From positions 1 to 16,479 of the forward strand of contig JALNVF010000072.1 of the NCBI GenBank assembly GCA_023231445.1: a DNA stretch of 16,479 nt, read 5' to 3'. The stretch comes from Treponema sp. Its GTDB lineage: Bacteria; Spirochaetota; Spirochaetia; Treponematales; Treponemataceae. The notes beneath the pieces are model-generated. The model did not search any database. It was given only the letters and a program-made list of their open reading frames with translations, and was not told the origin of the DNA. The translations under genes and the position numbers were made by a program. Each line of letters begins with the position of its first letter. Position 1 is the stretch's first letter. Below are positions 6,976 to 14,708 of the stretch, piece by piece.

Positions 6976-7575
6976 TTATGATACCTCGAGAATATTTTTC
7001 AATAAATCCCTGAATAAAGACATATACGCATAATCCGATTCCAACCTCTTATCACCAGCCGGTTCCAATTCATCAAAAATAATTTTTGCAGCAGCCCCGG
7101 TGCTCGCAACAGGGAGCAGTAAAGCTGTTCTGTGTGAATCCTTAAATAATTTATATTCATCCAGAACACCTTCCATACCGCCGATAAATATGCCTGCTTT
7201 AAAATCGTTCCCTGCAATCATCTCATCTCTCATTAAGGCTAAACTTTCTTCCCGGGTTTCACACTTTTTCGTCAATAATATATTTCCGATATCTTCATTT
7301 TCCTTTGGGAAAGTATTATGGAAATACTCTGACTGATATAAGGTGACATGTTTTTTTACATCTGCATTCATAATCTGCAGTACATTCCTGATAAGAGGTG
7401 TAATTGCAGGATGCCCGCCCCATATTAAATGGGTATACGGAATTACAACGGTAGCAAGTGCCTTTACCGCATCCCTGATAGCAATAATATCGGCCGAATC
7501 GTAAAATCTCTTATCTCTGTCCGGTGAAGGTATACTGGCAGATAAAAATATTTTATTTAATGTTTTTGCAACCAT
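6976..7575 (-). CDS. SLOG-domain nucleotide sensor protein
   Basis: A 199-residue stand-alone SLOG-family protein, a Rossmann-like fold that binds nucleotide signals; in Thoeris ThsA the SLOG domain binds the TIR-made cyclic ADP-ribose variant. The visible motifs are KIFLSASIPSPDRDKRFYD near the N-terminus, the glycine-rich phosphate-binding loop GGHPAITP (about 53-60), FIGGMEGVLDEYKLF (130-144) and ASTGAAAKI (157-165). The start overlaps the end of the three-domain TIR gene by 19 bases, with GGAGG seven bases upstream. The stop lies one base before the next membrane-protein ATG. No SIR2 or membrane part is fused to it, so if it senses a TIR product the effector must be separate, most likely one or both membrane proteins downstream. 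That link is inference. Confidence 0.78.
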   Translation of the reverse strand: MVAKTLNKIFLSASIPSPDRDKRFYDSADIIAIRDAVKALATVVIPYTHLIWGGHPAITPLIRNVLQIMNADVKKHVTLYQSEYFHNTFPKENEDIGNILLTKKCETREESLALMRDEMIAGNDFKAGIFIGGMEGVLDEYKLFKDSHRTALLLPVASTGAAAKIIFDELEPAGDKRLESDYAYMSLFRDLLKNILEVS

Positions 7576-8732
7576 TCTTTTGCCTCCACTATTCTTACTG
7601 TTTTTATGGGGAGATTTAAATCAAGCCATGAAAGATACTCCAGCCATTTCTGTTTGATACATCTATGGTCGTACAATAAATACAAATATCGCGGTCGCTG
7701 AGTATCTGGTAATCTGCTATATAATTTTCTTGAATAATCGTATGTAATCGATTGGGGAACCCCAACAGCAGGTATAAGTATATCACCTACTGTCTGCTGC
7801 TGTCCTTTCAGCACGATATATTTTTCCGGTTGTACACAGGCCTGCTTGTTCTGTTGTCCAGCTTCTCTCATAAACTCGTTAATAATATTAGAGCGACGTG
7901 ATGCCAATGTCCGTGCCCGCACTGACTCAACTTGTTCAACTATTTTCTTTATCATGACATCGGTAAGCAAACTGTCTTTTGTTAAAACTTTTCCAGAAAC
8001 AAAATCTGAGTTTTTGAGCATTATAGGAAACGACAATTCCGTTTGTCTCTCAAAAGTCACCTGCGGCCAAAGTATTTGTACGATACCTATCGACATAACA
8101 GATGCCTTTTCAATTTCCTCTGTTGTCCATGAACTGGTAAAAAAATCGGGAGAATTCAGCATTATCAAAACATCAGTATCTGCCATACGGTGCCATAACT
8201 CTTCCTGAAAATCATCACCAGGCCTGACACTATGGGTATCCAGAAAAACATCAAACCCGTTTTTCTCTAATTGTTCAAACAACTGCACGGCAATAGAAGA
8301 AGTTTCACTTCTCTTATAACTGATAAAAACACGTCGTGATGTTCTGAGCAGACTGAAACTTTCCAGCATATAAGAAACAAGTCTTTCAATATCCGTTTCT
8401 GCCGATACTGCAAAAGCATTTATCTTATTGAGTACATCCGGTATCACATTATTAACAGCAGACAAATCAGAAACTACAGGGATAATAAGAGCTGCTTTTT
8501 CCAGTAAAACTGTTACAGCATCGGTATCTATGGTTTTATCACCACCGAAATACAGACAGCAGACAGGTGAAGTCTGTTTGTATTCCGATAGAAAATTTTC
8601 TGCCCTAATTTCAATGAAGAACTCTTTAGAAAGCCCCAATTCTTTCACATGTCGATAGAAAACCTGTAAAATATCTTCTTCATACTGGTTGGAACTTCCC
8701 AAAATAACTAACTGGTATTGATATTTCATCAT
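7557..8732 (-). CDS. Three-part protein with central TIR domain
   Basis: A 391-residue protein in three parts. Residues 1-130 form an alpha/beta region (LVILGSSNQYEEDIL, LYFGGD, AALIIPVVSDLS) that resembles a receiver or Rossmann-like fold, but I cannot name it. Residues 133-245 are a canonical TIR domain: RRVFISYKRSE, DVFLDTHSVRPGDDF (161-175) and SSWTTEEIEKA, with the probable catalytic glutamate E206 at W202+4. Residues 285-391 form a further small alpha/beta domain ending in LPIKTVRIVEAKEWLQKH. The start overlaps the previous TIR gene (ATGA) and the end overlaps the SLOG gene by 19 bases, so it is the TIR most tightly tied to the SLOG sensor. The extra domains are plausible places for sensing an infection cue. 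Confidence 0.83.
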   Translation of the reverse strand: MMKYQYQLVILGSSNQYEEDILQVFYRHVKELGLSKEFFIEIRAENFLSEYKQTSPVCCLYFGGDKTIDTDAVTVLLEKAALIIPVVSDLSAVNNVIPDVLNKINAFAVSAETDIERLVSYMLESFSLLRTSRRVFISYKRSETSSIAVQLFEQLEKNGFDVFLDTHSVRPGDDFQEELWHRMADTDVLIMLNSPDFFTSSWTTEEIEKASVMSIGIVQILWPQVTFERQTELSFPIMLKNSDFVSGKVLTKDSLLTDVMIKKIVEQVESVRARTLASRRSNIINEFMREAGQQNKQACVQPEKYIVLKGQQQTVGDILIPAVGVPQSITYDYSRKLYSRLPDTQRPRYLYLLYDHRCIKQKWLEYLSWLDLNLPIKTVRIVEAKEWLQKH

Positions 8733-9343
8733 ACACTTCCATGTTTTGTAGGATTATATCCCTGTAACCATCCATCAAATGTGGTATAAGTATCTGAGCT
8801 TTCGTTAATCCACAATTTCTTATCAGTTTCACCTTCAGGAATAGCTTCAGAAACATACGGATATATCCCTAAATATTCCTGCCCATAATAAAAATCTGTA
8901 GAATCACTAACCAAAGGACAGATTGCCACCCGGTGTTTCAAGCCGTCCATGAGTCCTGTTTCCCACGGCATCCACTTTGAAGATGAAGCATTTTCTGTTG
9001 TAACATAAAAAAGACATTTACAGCATTGCATTCTGTATTTCAATTGTTCAGCAGTATCTTTATTTACACTTGTCCTGTCCAATTCCTGATCATTAATCCA
9101 GTCAACATATACAGAATACAAAAAATCTTCCGTTAAAACCCGCAATAATCCCAGAATTACCCTTTTATCAGTATAGCTATGGGAAAGAAAGATATCATAA
9201 ACCGTATTTGAATCGAATTGAGAAAAATTTTCCATAGCCTCTGCAATTCTGGAACTTTCAGACGAATATATTCCTGAATAGCTGTCTCTAAGGCGTTGTT
9301 GTGATCCACGGCTCTCCAGATCACTTATTTTGAATAGACTCAT
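8729..9343 (-). CDS. TIR-domain protein
   Basis: A 204-residue TIR protein. A polar N-terminal helix region of about 48 residues precedes YDIFLSHSYTDKRV (49-62). VYVDWINDQELDRTSV follows, then CKCLFYVTTENASSSKWMPWE, with the catalytic glutamate E128 at W124+4. The rest of the domain includes HRVAICPLV and a C-terminal segment ending in GWLQGYNPTKHGSV. Bacterial TIR domains of this kind degrade NAD+ or turn it into a signal nucleotide. The gene starts 12 bases after the previous TIR gene, and its stop shares an ATGA with the next. AGGA lies close to the ATG, a weak ribosome site, consistent with coupled translation. Confidence 0.85.
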   Translation of the reverse strand: MSLFKISDLESRGSQQRLRDSYSGIYSSESSRIAEAMENFSQFDSNTVYDIFLSHSYTDKRVILGLLRVLTEDFLYSVYVDWINDQELDRTSVNKDTAEQLKYRMQCCKCLFYVTTENASSSKWMPWETGLMDGLKHRVAICPLVSDSTDFYYGQEYLGIYPYVSEAIPEGETDKKLWINESSDTYTTFDGWLQGYNPTKHGSV

Positions 9344-9355
9344 ATTCCTGTTCTC

Positions 9356-9850
9356 TTAATATGTTCCCGAATTCTCAATGGCGTTTTCAATTAACTCTTC
9401 AATATTATCTTTTATGTCGTCGTAAACATACGTACTTGAGGTATGGTCAGAATCAAAACAAGTTACATACTTTGACAATCGTTCTCCTGAATCTGTATAA
9501 ACGGTATAAAAGGGATTTGCCCCCTTTATCGCCTGATTACCATCCTTGTCTTTTAAATTGTGTATATAAATTCCAACTATTCCCTTTTCCAGTTTATAAG
9601 CTTTTTCAATCTCATATTTTACCCATTTTCTTGTCGATGTTGTCTCTCCAACCAGAACAACAATGCAGGAACATTTTTCCATCTCTGCATCTATCCAGAG
9701 CTTTATTGATTCATCCGACTTGCTGCGGACTTCTTCCCAGTCATTATCAGAAAAAGTTGAAGTATCATCAACTTTCCCCATGTTTCTTACCTGACTGGCC
9801 CGCCAGTTATCCTTCATGTACTCAAAGCTGAAAAAAACTTGTCGTTTCAT
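9356..9850 (-). CDS. ThsB-like TIR protein (first gene of the TIR block)
   Basis: A 164-residue single-domain TIR-like protein resembling Thoeris ThsB. The N-terminal KRQVFFSFEYMKDNWRASQV (2-21), SDNDWEEV (34-41) and CSCIVVLVGETTSTRKWVKYE are characteristic, with the catalytic glutamate E80 at W76+4. ThsB proteins sense infection and make a cyclic ADP-ribose-type signal from NAD+. GGAGG at 9857-9861 gives a good ribosome site for ATG at 9848-9850. It heads the AT-rich block, 70 bases after herA; that gap holds a perfect short palindrome (9877-9891). The next TIR gene follows after 12 bases. It is only distantly similar to the other ThsB-like protein at 4377-5054, so the two would be expected to recognise different triggers. 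Confidence 0.88.
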   Translation of the reverse strand: MKRQVFFSFEYMKDNWRASQVRNMGKVDDTSTFSDNDWEEVRSKSDESIKLWIDAEMEKCSCIVVLVGETTSTRKWVKYEIEKAYKLEKGIVGIYIHNLKDKDGNQAIKGANPFYTVYTDSGERLSKYVTCFDSDHTSSTYVYDDIKDNIEELIENAIENSGTY

Positions 9851-9876
9851 ATCTTTCCTCCATCCAATTATATTTC

Positions 9877-9891
9877 TATAGTAACACTATA
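9877..9891. promoter_or_regulatory. Perfect 6-3-6 palindrome upstream of the TIR block
   Basis: TATAGT, AAC, ACTATA form a perfect inverted repeat in the 70-base gap between herA and the first TIR gene. A TATAAT on the minus strand at 9867-9872 lies just beside it, but has no good -35 partner and would place the start of transcription in the ribosome site. It may be a small operator; this is a low-confidence call. Confidence 0.3.
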
Positions 9892-9920
9892 AGATTAGAA
9901 ATTGAAGGTACCCTTTACTT

Positions 9921-12125
9921 CTAAAACGGAATATCCTCCGGAAAACCGTCATCCGTATCCGATTCTTTTTTCTCTTTACTTTTATCCTTTTCCTCCGATT
10001 CAGGTTTTTCTTCTTGTGGAACAGTCGCTGTATTATCATGTGCTGACTGCTGCCAGTCAGTAGCAATCTTTTCCCAGTCAATCGTTCTCTCACCACCTTT
10101 ATCTTTATCTCTTATCCAGACATTCCAGAAGTCAGGATCATCAGACCTCGGCTGCTGTTCCTTCGGTAACGTATTCATCTTCACCAGAACAGGCAACTCT
10201 GTCGCCCAGCCAAGCAGAATGGCATTCTGCGACGGCAAAGAAGGTAAATCGCGCAGCAAACTGCGGAGATTATCGGGAACAAGGCACTTTACCAGTTCCT
10301 GATCCTGATCGTTGCTGATCCGGTGTAAAAGGAAACTGTTGCATTGCGATAATACTGTCGGTGATAATTCTGACGGACGCTGTGAAGACAAAACAAGTCC
10401 TAAACCGTATTTCCGTCCTTCCCGGGCAATCTTCTCAAATACTTTACAGCACATAGTTGCAGAACTCTGATTTTCAGAATCATCCGTATATCGTTTTATA
10501 AACGTATGTGCTTCCTCCATGACAAGGACAGTCGGGAGGCACTTCCCTTCATTTGCTTTCCGGTACCGCTGCAATGCTTCAAACACCATACGAGCAATAA
10601 CTGCCGTCGTTATGGAGACAAGTTCAGTCGGAACAAGCGAAAGGTCGATAAGCGTTATCGTTCCGTTTGACGCATCATTACTACCGATATACCGTTCAAG
10701 CCATGCCTGAAGGGAAATCTCCGTATCCCCAATAATCGATTTCATTTTTGAATCACCAAGCATAGTACGGATTCTCATGACAAGAAAATCAATCCACTGG
10801 CCCACTCCCTCCTGATCACCAATTTTTTTCAAACGGCTTATTAATTCTTCACTACTATAACAAATAGGACAATCTTCTTCTGGACCAGATTGGTCTGGAT
10901 TTTCTCCAAAATTCTCGACTAGAGAATCTAATGCCTTTGCAAGTTCAGAAACAGGATTTAAATTAAATGACTTCCAATAATTACCATTTTTCTTTCCATC
11001 TAAAGCGGTATCTATTATCGAAATAATCGTATTAACAATATTGATATATTGGGATAAAACACCTGACATCGCCTGTGAAAAATCAATTTTCAAAGATTCA
11101 AGATAATTTCCAAAGGGAGTTGGCTTCGACTTATATTCATTTGAAAATATCTGATAATGAACATAACAGGTCTGATCGCTTATATATTTCTGCATCTCTT
11201 CTCTTATTTTTTTTTCCGGGTTCTGAGCACACCCACATTGCTTCTTTTCCAATTTTATTTCTCTCAGAGCTCTTCTGATTACCGGACGCTGAGTCTTTTC
11301 TGTTGCCTGCGCAAATGCGCACCATTCAGCGCTGTTCCAGAACCAGAGCGGAACTTTCAGCTGCTCTGCAGTATCATCAGATCCTACAGAAAATTTTCGT
11401 ACTTGTGATTTTAATCTATCGTCGAAACTGAATGCTCTTCCATACTCTCCGTCAGGATCAAGAATGATAAACCGTGCATTCGGCTCTTTTCCTTCTTTAC
11501 AATTTTCCTTAGCAGCTTCAAGCGACCACCGGATAAGGCCTGCAACAGAACATGATTTACCGCTTCCCGTATTGCCGAGCACGGCAAGATGCCGTCCGAA
11601 CAGTTTATCGGGATCAATCCGTACGTCAGCATTCCCTGCCAACGGACTTGTTCCTATTTTTACCCTGCCTTTCTCTCCCTGCTCTACAATGGAATGAAGC
11701 TGGTCTTCCATGGGAAGAATAACGGGATCGCCGATAGACGGAAAAGCATCGACACCGCGGTGAAACTCATAGACATTCTTTCCCTCACGAGTCATTTCTT
11801 TTACAGTCAGCGTTCCGAGAGGATTCAATTCCATCTTTCGCAGCGGAAACGGCAGATCAACAAGACCGAAATCTTTCAGGCCGGTCCGCTTCGGATAAGC
11901 GGAATTCTCGACCGTAAGCCATGCAACCTGTCCAACCATAAATCCTTCGTCGTTCGGGATAAGTACATACTCGTTTATTCTCGGAAACGGACGGGGACGC
12001 CCCGTATTCATGGCAATGCTGTCGGGCGCTTCCGTATCAAGCTTTACACCGATTTTATCAGGAGCAGCATAATCGACCGTTCCGATTTGCAGCGATGCGG
12101 CAAAATGAAGCGGACTCATACTCAT
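9921..12125 (-). CDS. herA: HerA-type ATPase of a SIR2-HerA defence pair
   Basis: A 734-residue HerA/FtsK-family motor ATPase. Residues 1-100 form the HAS-barrel-like N-terminus. Walker A is GNTGSGKS (184-191), followed by FIILDPDGEYGRAF (about 219-232), the HerA-specific segment. Walker B is VLVMEEAH (533-540), with the sensor region SSQRPSE near 590. HerA forms hexamers and, with SIR2, makes an NAD+-depleting complex that blocks phage (Nezha-type). An ATGA overlap with the SIR2 gene supports this pairing. The region between the two ATPase halves (about 295-430) is AT-rich in its DNA and holds cysteine pairs CGC (297-299) and CPIC (419-422). After a charged, probably disordered linker, the protein ends in DDGFPEDIPF, closely resembling the acidic tip of bacterial SSB. 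No ribosome site better than GGTGA is visible, fitting coupled translation. Confidence 0.92.
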   Translation of the reverse strand: MSMSPLHFAASLQIGTVDYAAPDKIGVKLDTEAPDSIAMNTGRPRPFPRINEYVLIPNDEGFMVGQVAWLTVENSAYPKRTGLKDFGLVDLPFPLRKMELNPLGTLTVKEMTREGKNVYEFHRGVDAFPSIGDPVILPMEDQLHSIVEQGEKGRVKIGTSPLAGNADVRIDPDKLFGRHLAVLGNTGSGKSCSVAGLIRWSLEAAKENCKEGKEPNARFIILDPDGEYGRAFSFDDRLKSQVRKFSVGSDDTAEQLKVPLWFWNSAEWCAFAQATEKTQRPVIRRALREIKLEKKQCGCAQNPEKKIREEMQKYISDQTCYVHYQIFSNEYKSKPTPFGNYLESLKIDFSQAMSGVLSQYINIVNTIISIIDTALDGKKNGNYWKSFNLNPVSELAKALDSLVENFGENPDQSGPEEDCPICYSSEELISRLKKIGDQEGVGQWIDFLVMRIRTMLGDSKMKSIIGDTEISLQAWLERYIGSNDASNGTITLIDLSLVPTELVSITTAVIARMVFEALQRYRKANEGKCLPTVLVMEEAHTFIKRYTDDSENQSSATMCCKVFEKIAREGRKYGLGLVLSSQRPSELSPTVLSQCNSFLLHRISNDQDQELVKCLVPDNLRSLLRDLPSLPSQNAILLGWATELPVLVKMNTLPKEQQPRSDDPDFWNVWIRDKDKGGERTIDWEKIATDWQQSAHDNTATVPQEEKPESEEKDKSKEKKESDTDDGFPEDIPF

Positions 12126-13564
12126 TTTTCACCGCCGGGATTTTTTTCTTTGTTATCGTCATCAGAAGAACCGCCATACCGTTGTCTGAGTATTTCATGA
12201 AGACGGGACGAAGCTTTATCAATCGCAGACTTCGGAAGATAATTCTCAGTCAGTTTTTCTATATCGCCGAGTTCATGACCGAGTAACAGCGTCATTTGAG
12301 ACGGACGGTTAAATTGGTTATATGCTCTTATAATTCTCTGCGGTTTATCATCAAACGCAATGATAACAAGATGCGTCGATGGTATGGTAAGCATATCCTG
12401 TATAACGCGGTTGATGTGATCGTCCCCAAAACTGTAGCCATAGCATACAAGCGTATTGTTCGGACGGCACACAGCGGCTGCAAAATCACGGAACAGTTCG
12501 ACATACGGATACATGGCTGTTTCCCTGTCTTTTGCTTCGTTCGGATAAATCATCAGTTTGAATGCATCGGCAGAAGTTGCAGTAAGTCCCGGAGCATTCA
12601 GGAATGGTTTGATGTCCGTCACTCCGAATGGTATTCCGACACGCCTTATTTCATCACCGTTCTGTATCCAGTTAACTGAACCATGAAGTTTCGTGAATCT
12701 GCAGACACCTTCAAGATAGCGTGGCTCACCACGGATTCCCGGCGGATTATAATGCATATCAACATCAAGCCGGGAAGATCTGAATACCGGCGTAAGGTTA
12801 CCAACAAACCGGTCTATCAGTCTGATTCCCGCAAGTTCGGAACCAGCCTCAATCAGCCGGTCGTAATTCGTCGTAAATATATTGAGCCGGTCACGATTTC
12901 CCATTCTGCTTGCAAAACTCATCAGAAAATTGACAAGAATACCAAAAGCTTCGTCACGGTCAACTTCTAATCCTGTTACAATTTTATTTTCCGTAGTTAA
13001 TAATTTTTCTGCAAATTCATTGAGAACACGGGCAAGTTCTTTTTGAAGCGTATCTGCTTTTGAATCATGAAGTATTCTCAGACCTTTTAACAATTCATTT
13101 GCCGTTCGAATCTGATCTTCAATATTCGGAGTTCCCCGAACTTTTGCTTCCGGGGAAGTTTTGATAAAGTCGTTTATTTCATCATTATAGATGGCAAATT
13201 TTACACAATCCATGCCGGCAGTTTTACTGTCCTTTGAAGCATCAATATTTTCCGTTTTTTCAACTTCCGGTTGAGCTATGTGTGCAATGCCTGCCGTTAA
13301 TCCGGTTCCCAACAGAAGTGATAAATGTTCTGACTGGAACAAAGCGGTAAGCCATGGCTCAATTTCTTTTCGTAAAACAGTACTATCAATGTTTTTATCA
13401 GGCTTGTCTTTTGAAACGGGAACAGTATCTGCAGGCACAGTTCCCATTTCAGTAAAATGACCTGCTCCATCGCTTCTGAAAAATCGGGGATACGGGTTGT
13501 CCTGCACCTTCAAAATGAAATCGGTTTCCCATAAAAAACCGACTGGTAATATCAGCTTTTCCAT
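12122..13564 (-). CDS. SIR2-like NAD+ hydrolase of a SIR2-HerA defence pair
   Basis: A 480-residue SIR2-family protein expected to hydrolyse NAD+ once activated together with HerA. The NAD-binding loop appears as LLLGTGLTAGI (83-93). The family motif TTNYD is at 231-235 and the catalytic histidine is H294 in KLHGSVNW. GYSFGDDHIN (376-385) is typical of defence SIR2 proteins. A helical insertion of about 130 residues separates the loop from TTNYD. The first 60 residues form an N-terminal extension (LPVGFLWETDFILKV) that I do not recognise. GGAGAG lies about ten bases before ATG at 13562-13564, 21 bases after the stop of an exported-protein gene. The stop overlaps the HerA ATG. The canonical GAGxS is replaced by GTGLT, which is common among defence SIR2 proteins rather than a sign of inactivation. 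Confidence 0.9.
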   Translation of the reverse strand: MEKLILPVGFLWETDFILKVQDNPYPRFFRSDGAGHFTEMGTVPADTVPVSKDKPDKNIDSTVLRKEIEPWLTALFQSEHLSLLLGTGLTAGIAHIAQPEVEKTENIDASKDSKTAGMDCVKFAIYNDEINDFIKTSPEAKVRGTPNIEDQIRTANELLKGLRILHDSKADTLQKELARVLNEFAEKLLTTENKIVTGLEVDRDEAFGILVNFLMSFASRMGNRDRLNIFTTNYDRLIEAGSELAGIRLIDRFVGNLTPVFRSSRLDVDMHYNPPGIRGEPRYLEGVCRFTKLHGSVNWIQNGDEIRRVGIPFGVTDIKPFLNAPGLTATSADAFKLMIYPNEAKDRETAMYPYVELFRDFAAAVCRPNNTLVCYGYSFGDDHINRVIQDMLTIPSTHLVIIAFDDKPQRIIRAYNQFNRPSQMTLLLGHELGDIEKLTENYLPKSAIDKASSRLHEILRQRYGGSSDDDNKEKNPGGEK

Positions 13565-13585
13565 TCTACACGCTCTCTCCTATTT

Positions 13586-14185
13586 TTATAGAACGCTGTC
13601 CTGAACATTCTTTAACCGTTCTTCAGCTTTACTGTTGTTTGCAAATTCATATTCAAGCTGTATGCTGCCTGTTGAAGTATCATCTGCGGAAGCCTGCAGC
13701 AGTATGGCTGTAATGGAATCAGGTAAAGTCGCACCGGAATCTTTGTTCCATGTAGTAAAAAGATAGCGCTCCTTATGTACAAGCCCGGACATCCAGTCGC
13801 CCGCATCATTCCATATACTGCCGGGAAGTAATGCATCAATGGTACTATCCTGTCCATAGTTTTTATCAAGCGAGTCTTTTATCCGGGTAAATTCGTTTTT
13901 CAGCTCAATTCCATAAGAGGATGTAGTTACTGCTTCGCTGATAGCTTTCAAATAGTATAATCCTTCCGTTTTATTTATCCATGCAATATACACAACGAAA
14001 GACGGATGCACTTTCTGCGGAACTATCTGATAACGGTCGTCGGCAACAGGTACAGGATCACGGCCGCCACAGGATTCTTTTACCTGAGCAAGAGACATTC
14101 CCATTTCAAGACCGAACGGTCCGGCAAATGAACAGGAAATACAAATAAAACAAAGAGCACAGTAAATAATTCTTTTCTTATTCAT
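13586..14185 (-). CDS. Exported protein of unknown function with GPFGLEMGMS motif
   Basis: A 199-residue protein with a signal peptide (MNKKRIIYCALCFICISCSFA) and a mature part beginning GPFGLEMGMSLAQVKESCGG, a start I associate with hypothetical exported proteins of treponemes. The cysteine in ISCSFA could alternatively be a relaxed spirochaetal lipobox. The rest is a mixed alpha/beta domain (YQIVPQKVHPSFVVYIAWIN, FTRIKDSLDKNYG) without a recognised catalytic motif. GGAGG overlaps the stop of the previous gene, 12 bases upstream of the ATG, so the two exported-protein genes are in one operon. SIR2 follows after only 21 bases, and no terminator is seen between them, so this small operon may read into the defence genes. 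Confidence 0.75.
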   Translation of the reverse strand: MNKKRIIYCALCFICISCSFAGPFGLEMGMSLAQVKESCGGRDPVPVADDRYQIVPQKVHPSFVVYIAWINKTEGLYYLKAISEAVTTSSYGIELKNEFTRIKDSLDKNYGQDSTIDALLPGSIWNDAGDWMSGLVHKERYLFTTWNKDSGATLPDSITAILLQASADDTSTGSIQLEYEFANNSKAEERLKNVQDSVL

Positions 14186-14197
14186 ATTCAGCCTCCA

Positions 14198-14623
14198 CTA
14201 CAACGAATCTTCAGTAGACACTGGAGCTTTTGATCCATCATCCTGAATTTCCAGCATAATAACATTCCAACTGGCAGATATAACTTTGAATTTCTTAATC
14301 TCATCGCCAAGATAGGGAGTATTTGATTTTAACTGAATCACGTCACCAGATTTTACATAATATGTAATAACTACAGGATATGTACCATCCGCTGTTGAAT
14401 TTGAAAGAGCCGCAACTGTAAACGACAACTCCCAGACTTCATTTGCAAACTGTCTGACAGATGAAATTATCGGCACTGGAGTATGATCTCGAAAAGCGAT
14501 AGCTTCAACTCCAACGGGGTAATATTTTACCGTTTCACCTGTAGTAAATGTTATTTTTTCCTGTGCAGTAACTGCAAATAGTGATATAAAGAAAATCATC
14601 ATGAAAATACAAAATTTCTTCAT
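14198..14623 (-). CDS. Small exported protein of unknown function
   Basis: A 141-residue protein with a clear signal peptide, MKKFCIFMMIFFISLFAVTAQ, probably cleaved near TAQ-EK. The mature part is beta-rich (ITFTTGETVKYYPVGVEAIAF, VWELSFTVAALSN, YPVVITYYVKSGDVIQL) and could be a small sandwich domain. I do not recognise the family. AAGGAG nine bases before ATG at 14621-14623 is a strong ribosome site, and TATAAT on the minus strand at 14647-14652 is a candidate -10 box. It is the first gene of an operon with the next exported protein and possibly SIR2-HerA. Confidence 0.72.
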   Translation of the reverse strand: MKKFCIFMMIFFISLFAVTAQEKITFTTGETVKYYPVGVEAIAFRDHTPVPIISSVRQFANEVWELSFTVAALSNSTADGTYPVVITYYVKSGDVIQLKSNTPYLGDEIKKFKVISASWNVIMLEIQDDGSKAPVSTEDSL

Positions 14624-14646
14624 TCTGATAAACTCCTTAGTAAGGT

Positions 14647-14652
14647 ATTATA
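14647..14652 (-). promoter_or_regulatory. Candidate -10 box (TATAAT) before the exported-protein operon
   Basis: TATAAT stands 24 bases before the ATG at 14623, giving a short leader that still includes AAGGAG. The expected -35 position (about 14670-14675) reads TTTCTA, only a partial match, so this is a tentative promoter. Confidence 0.35.
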
Positions 14653-14708
14653 CCTCTAAAGGTTTGATTTAGAAAGAGAAAATGGAGCCTTTTATTTTTA
14701 ATTACGAA

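Noticed and set aside
9361..9831. 156-codon plus-strand ORF
   Set aside because: It is antisense to the complete ThsB-like TIR gene, which has a ribosome site and clear motifs; the plus-strand translation is low in recognisable domains.
9867..9872. TATAAT as promoter of the TIR block
   Set aside because: There is no convincing -35 box, and the transcript would start within the ribosome site of the first TIR gene.
11589..12200. 203-codon plus-strand ORF
   Set aside because: It is antisense to the HerA N-terminus and SIR2 end; no domain, and no ribosome site stands out.
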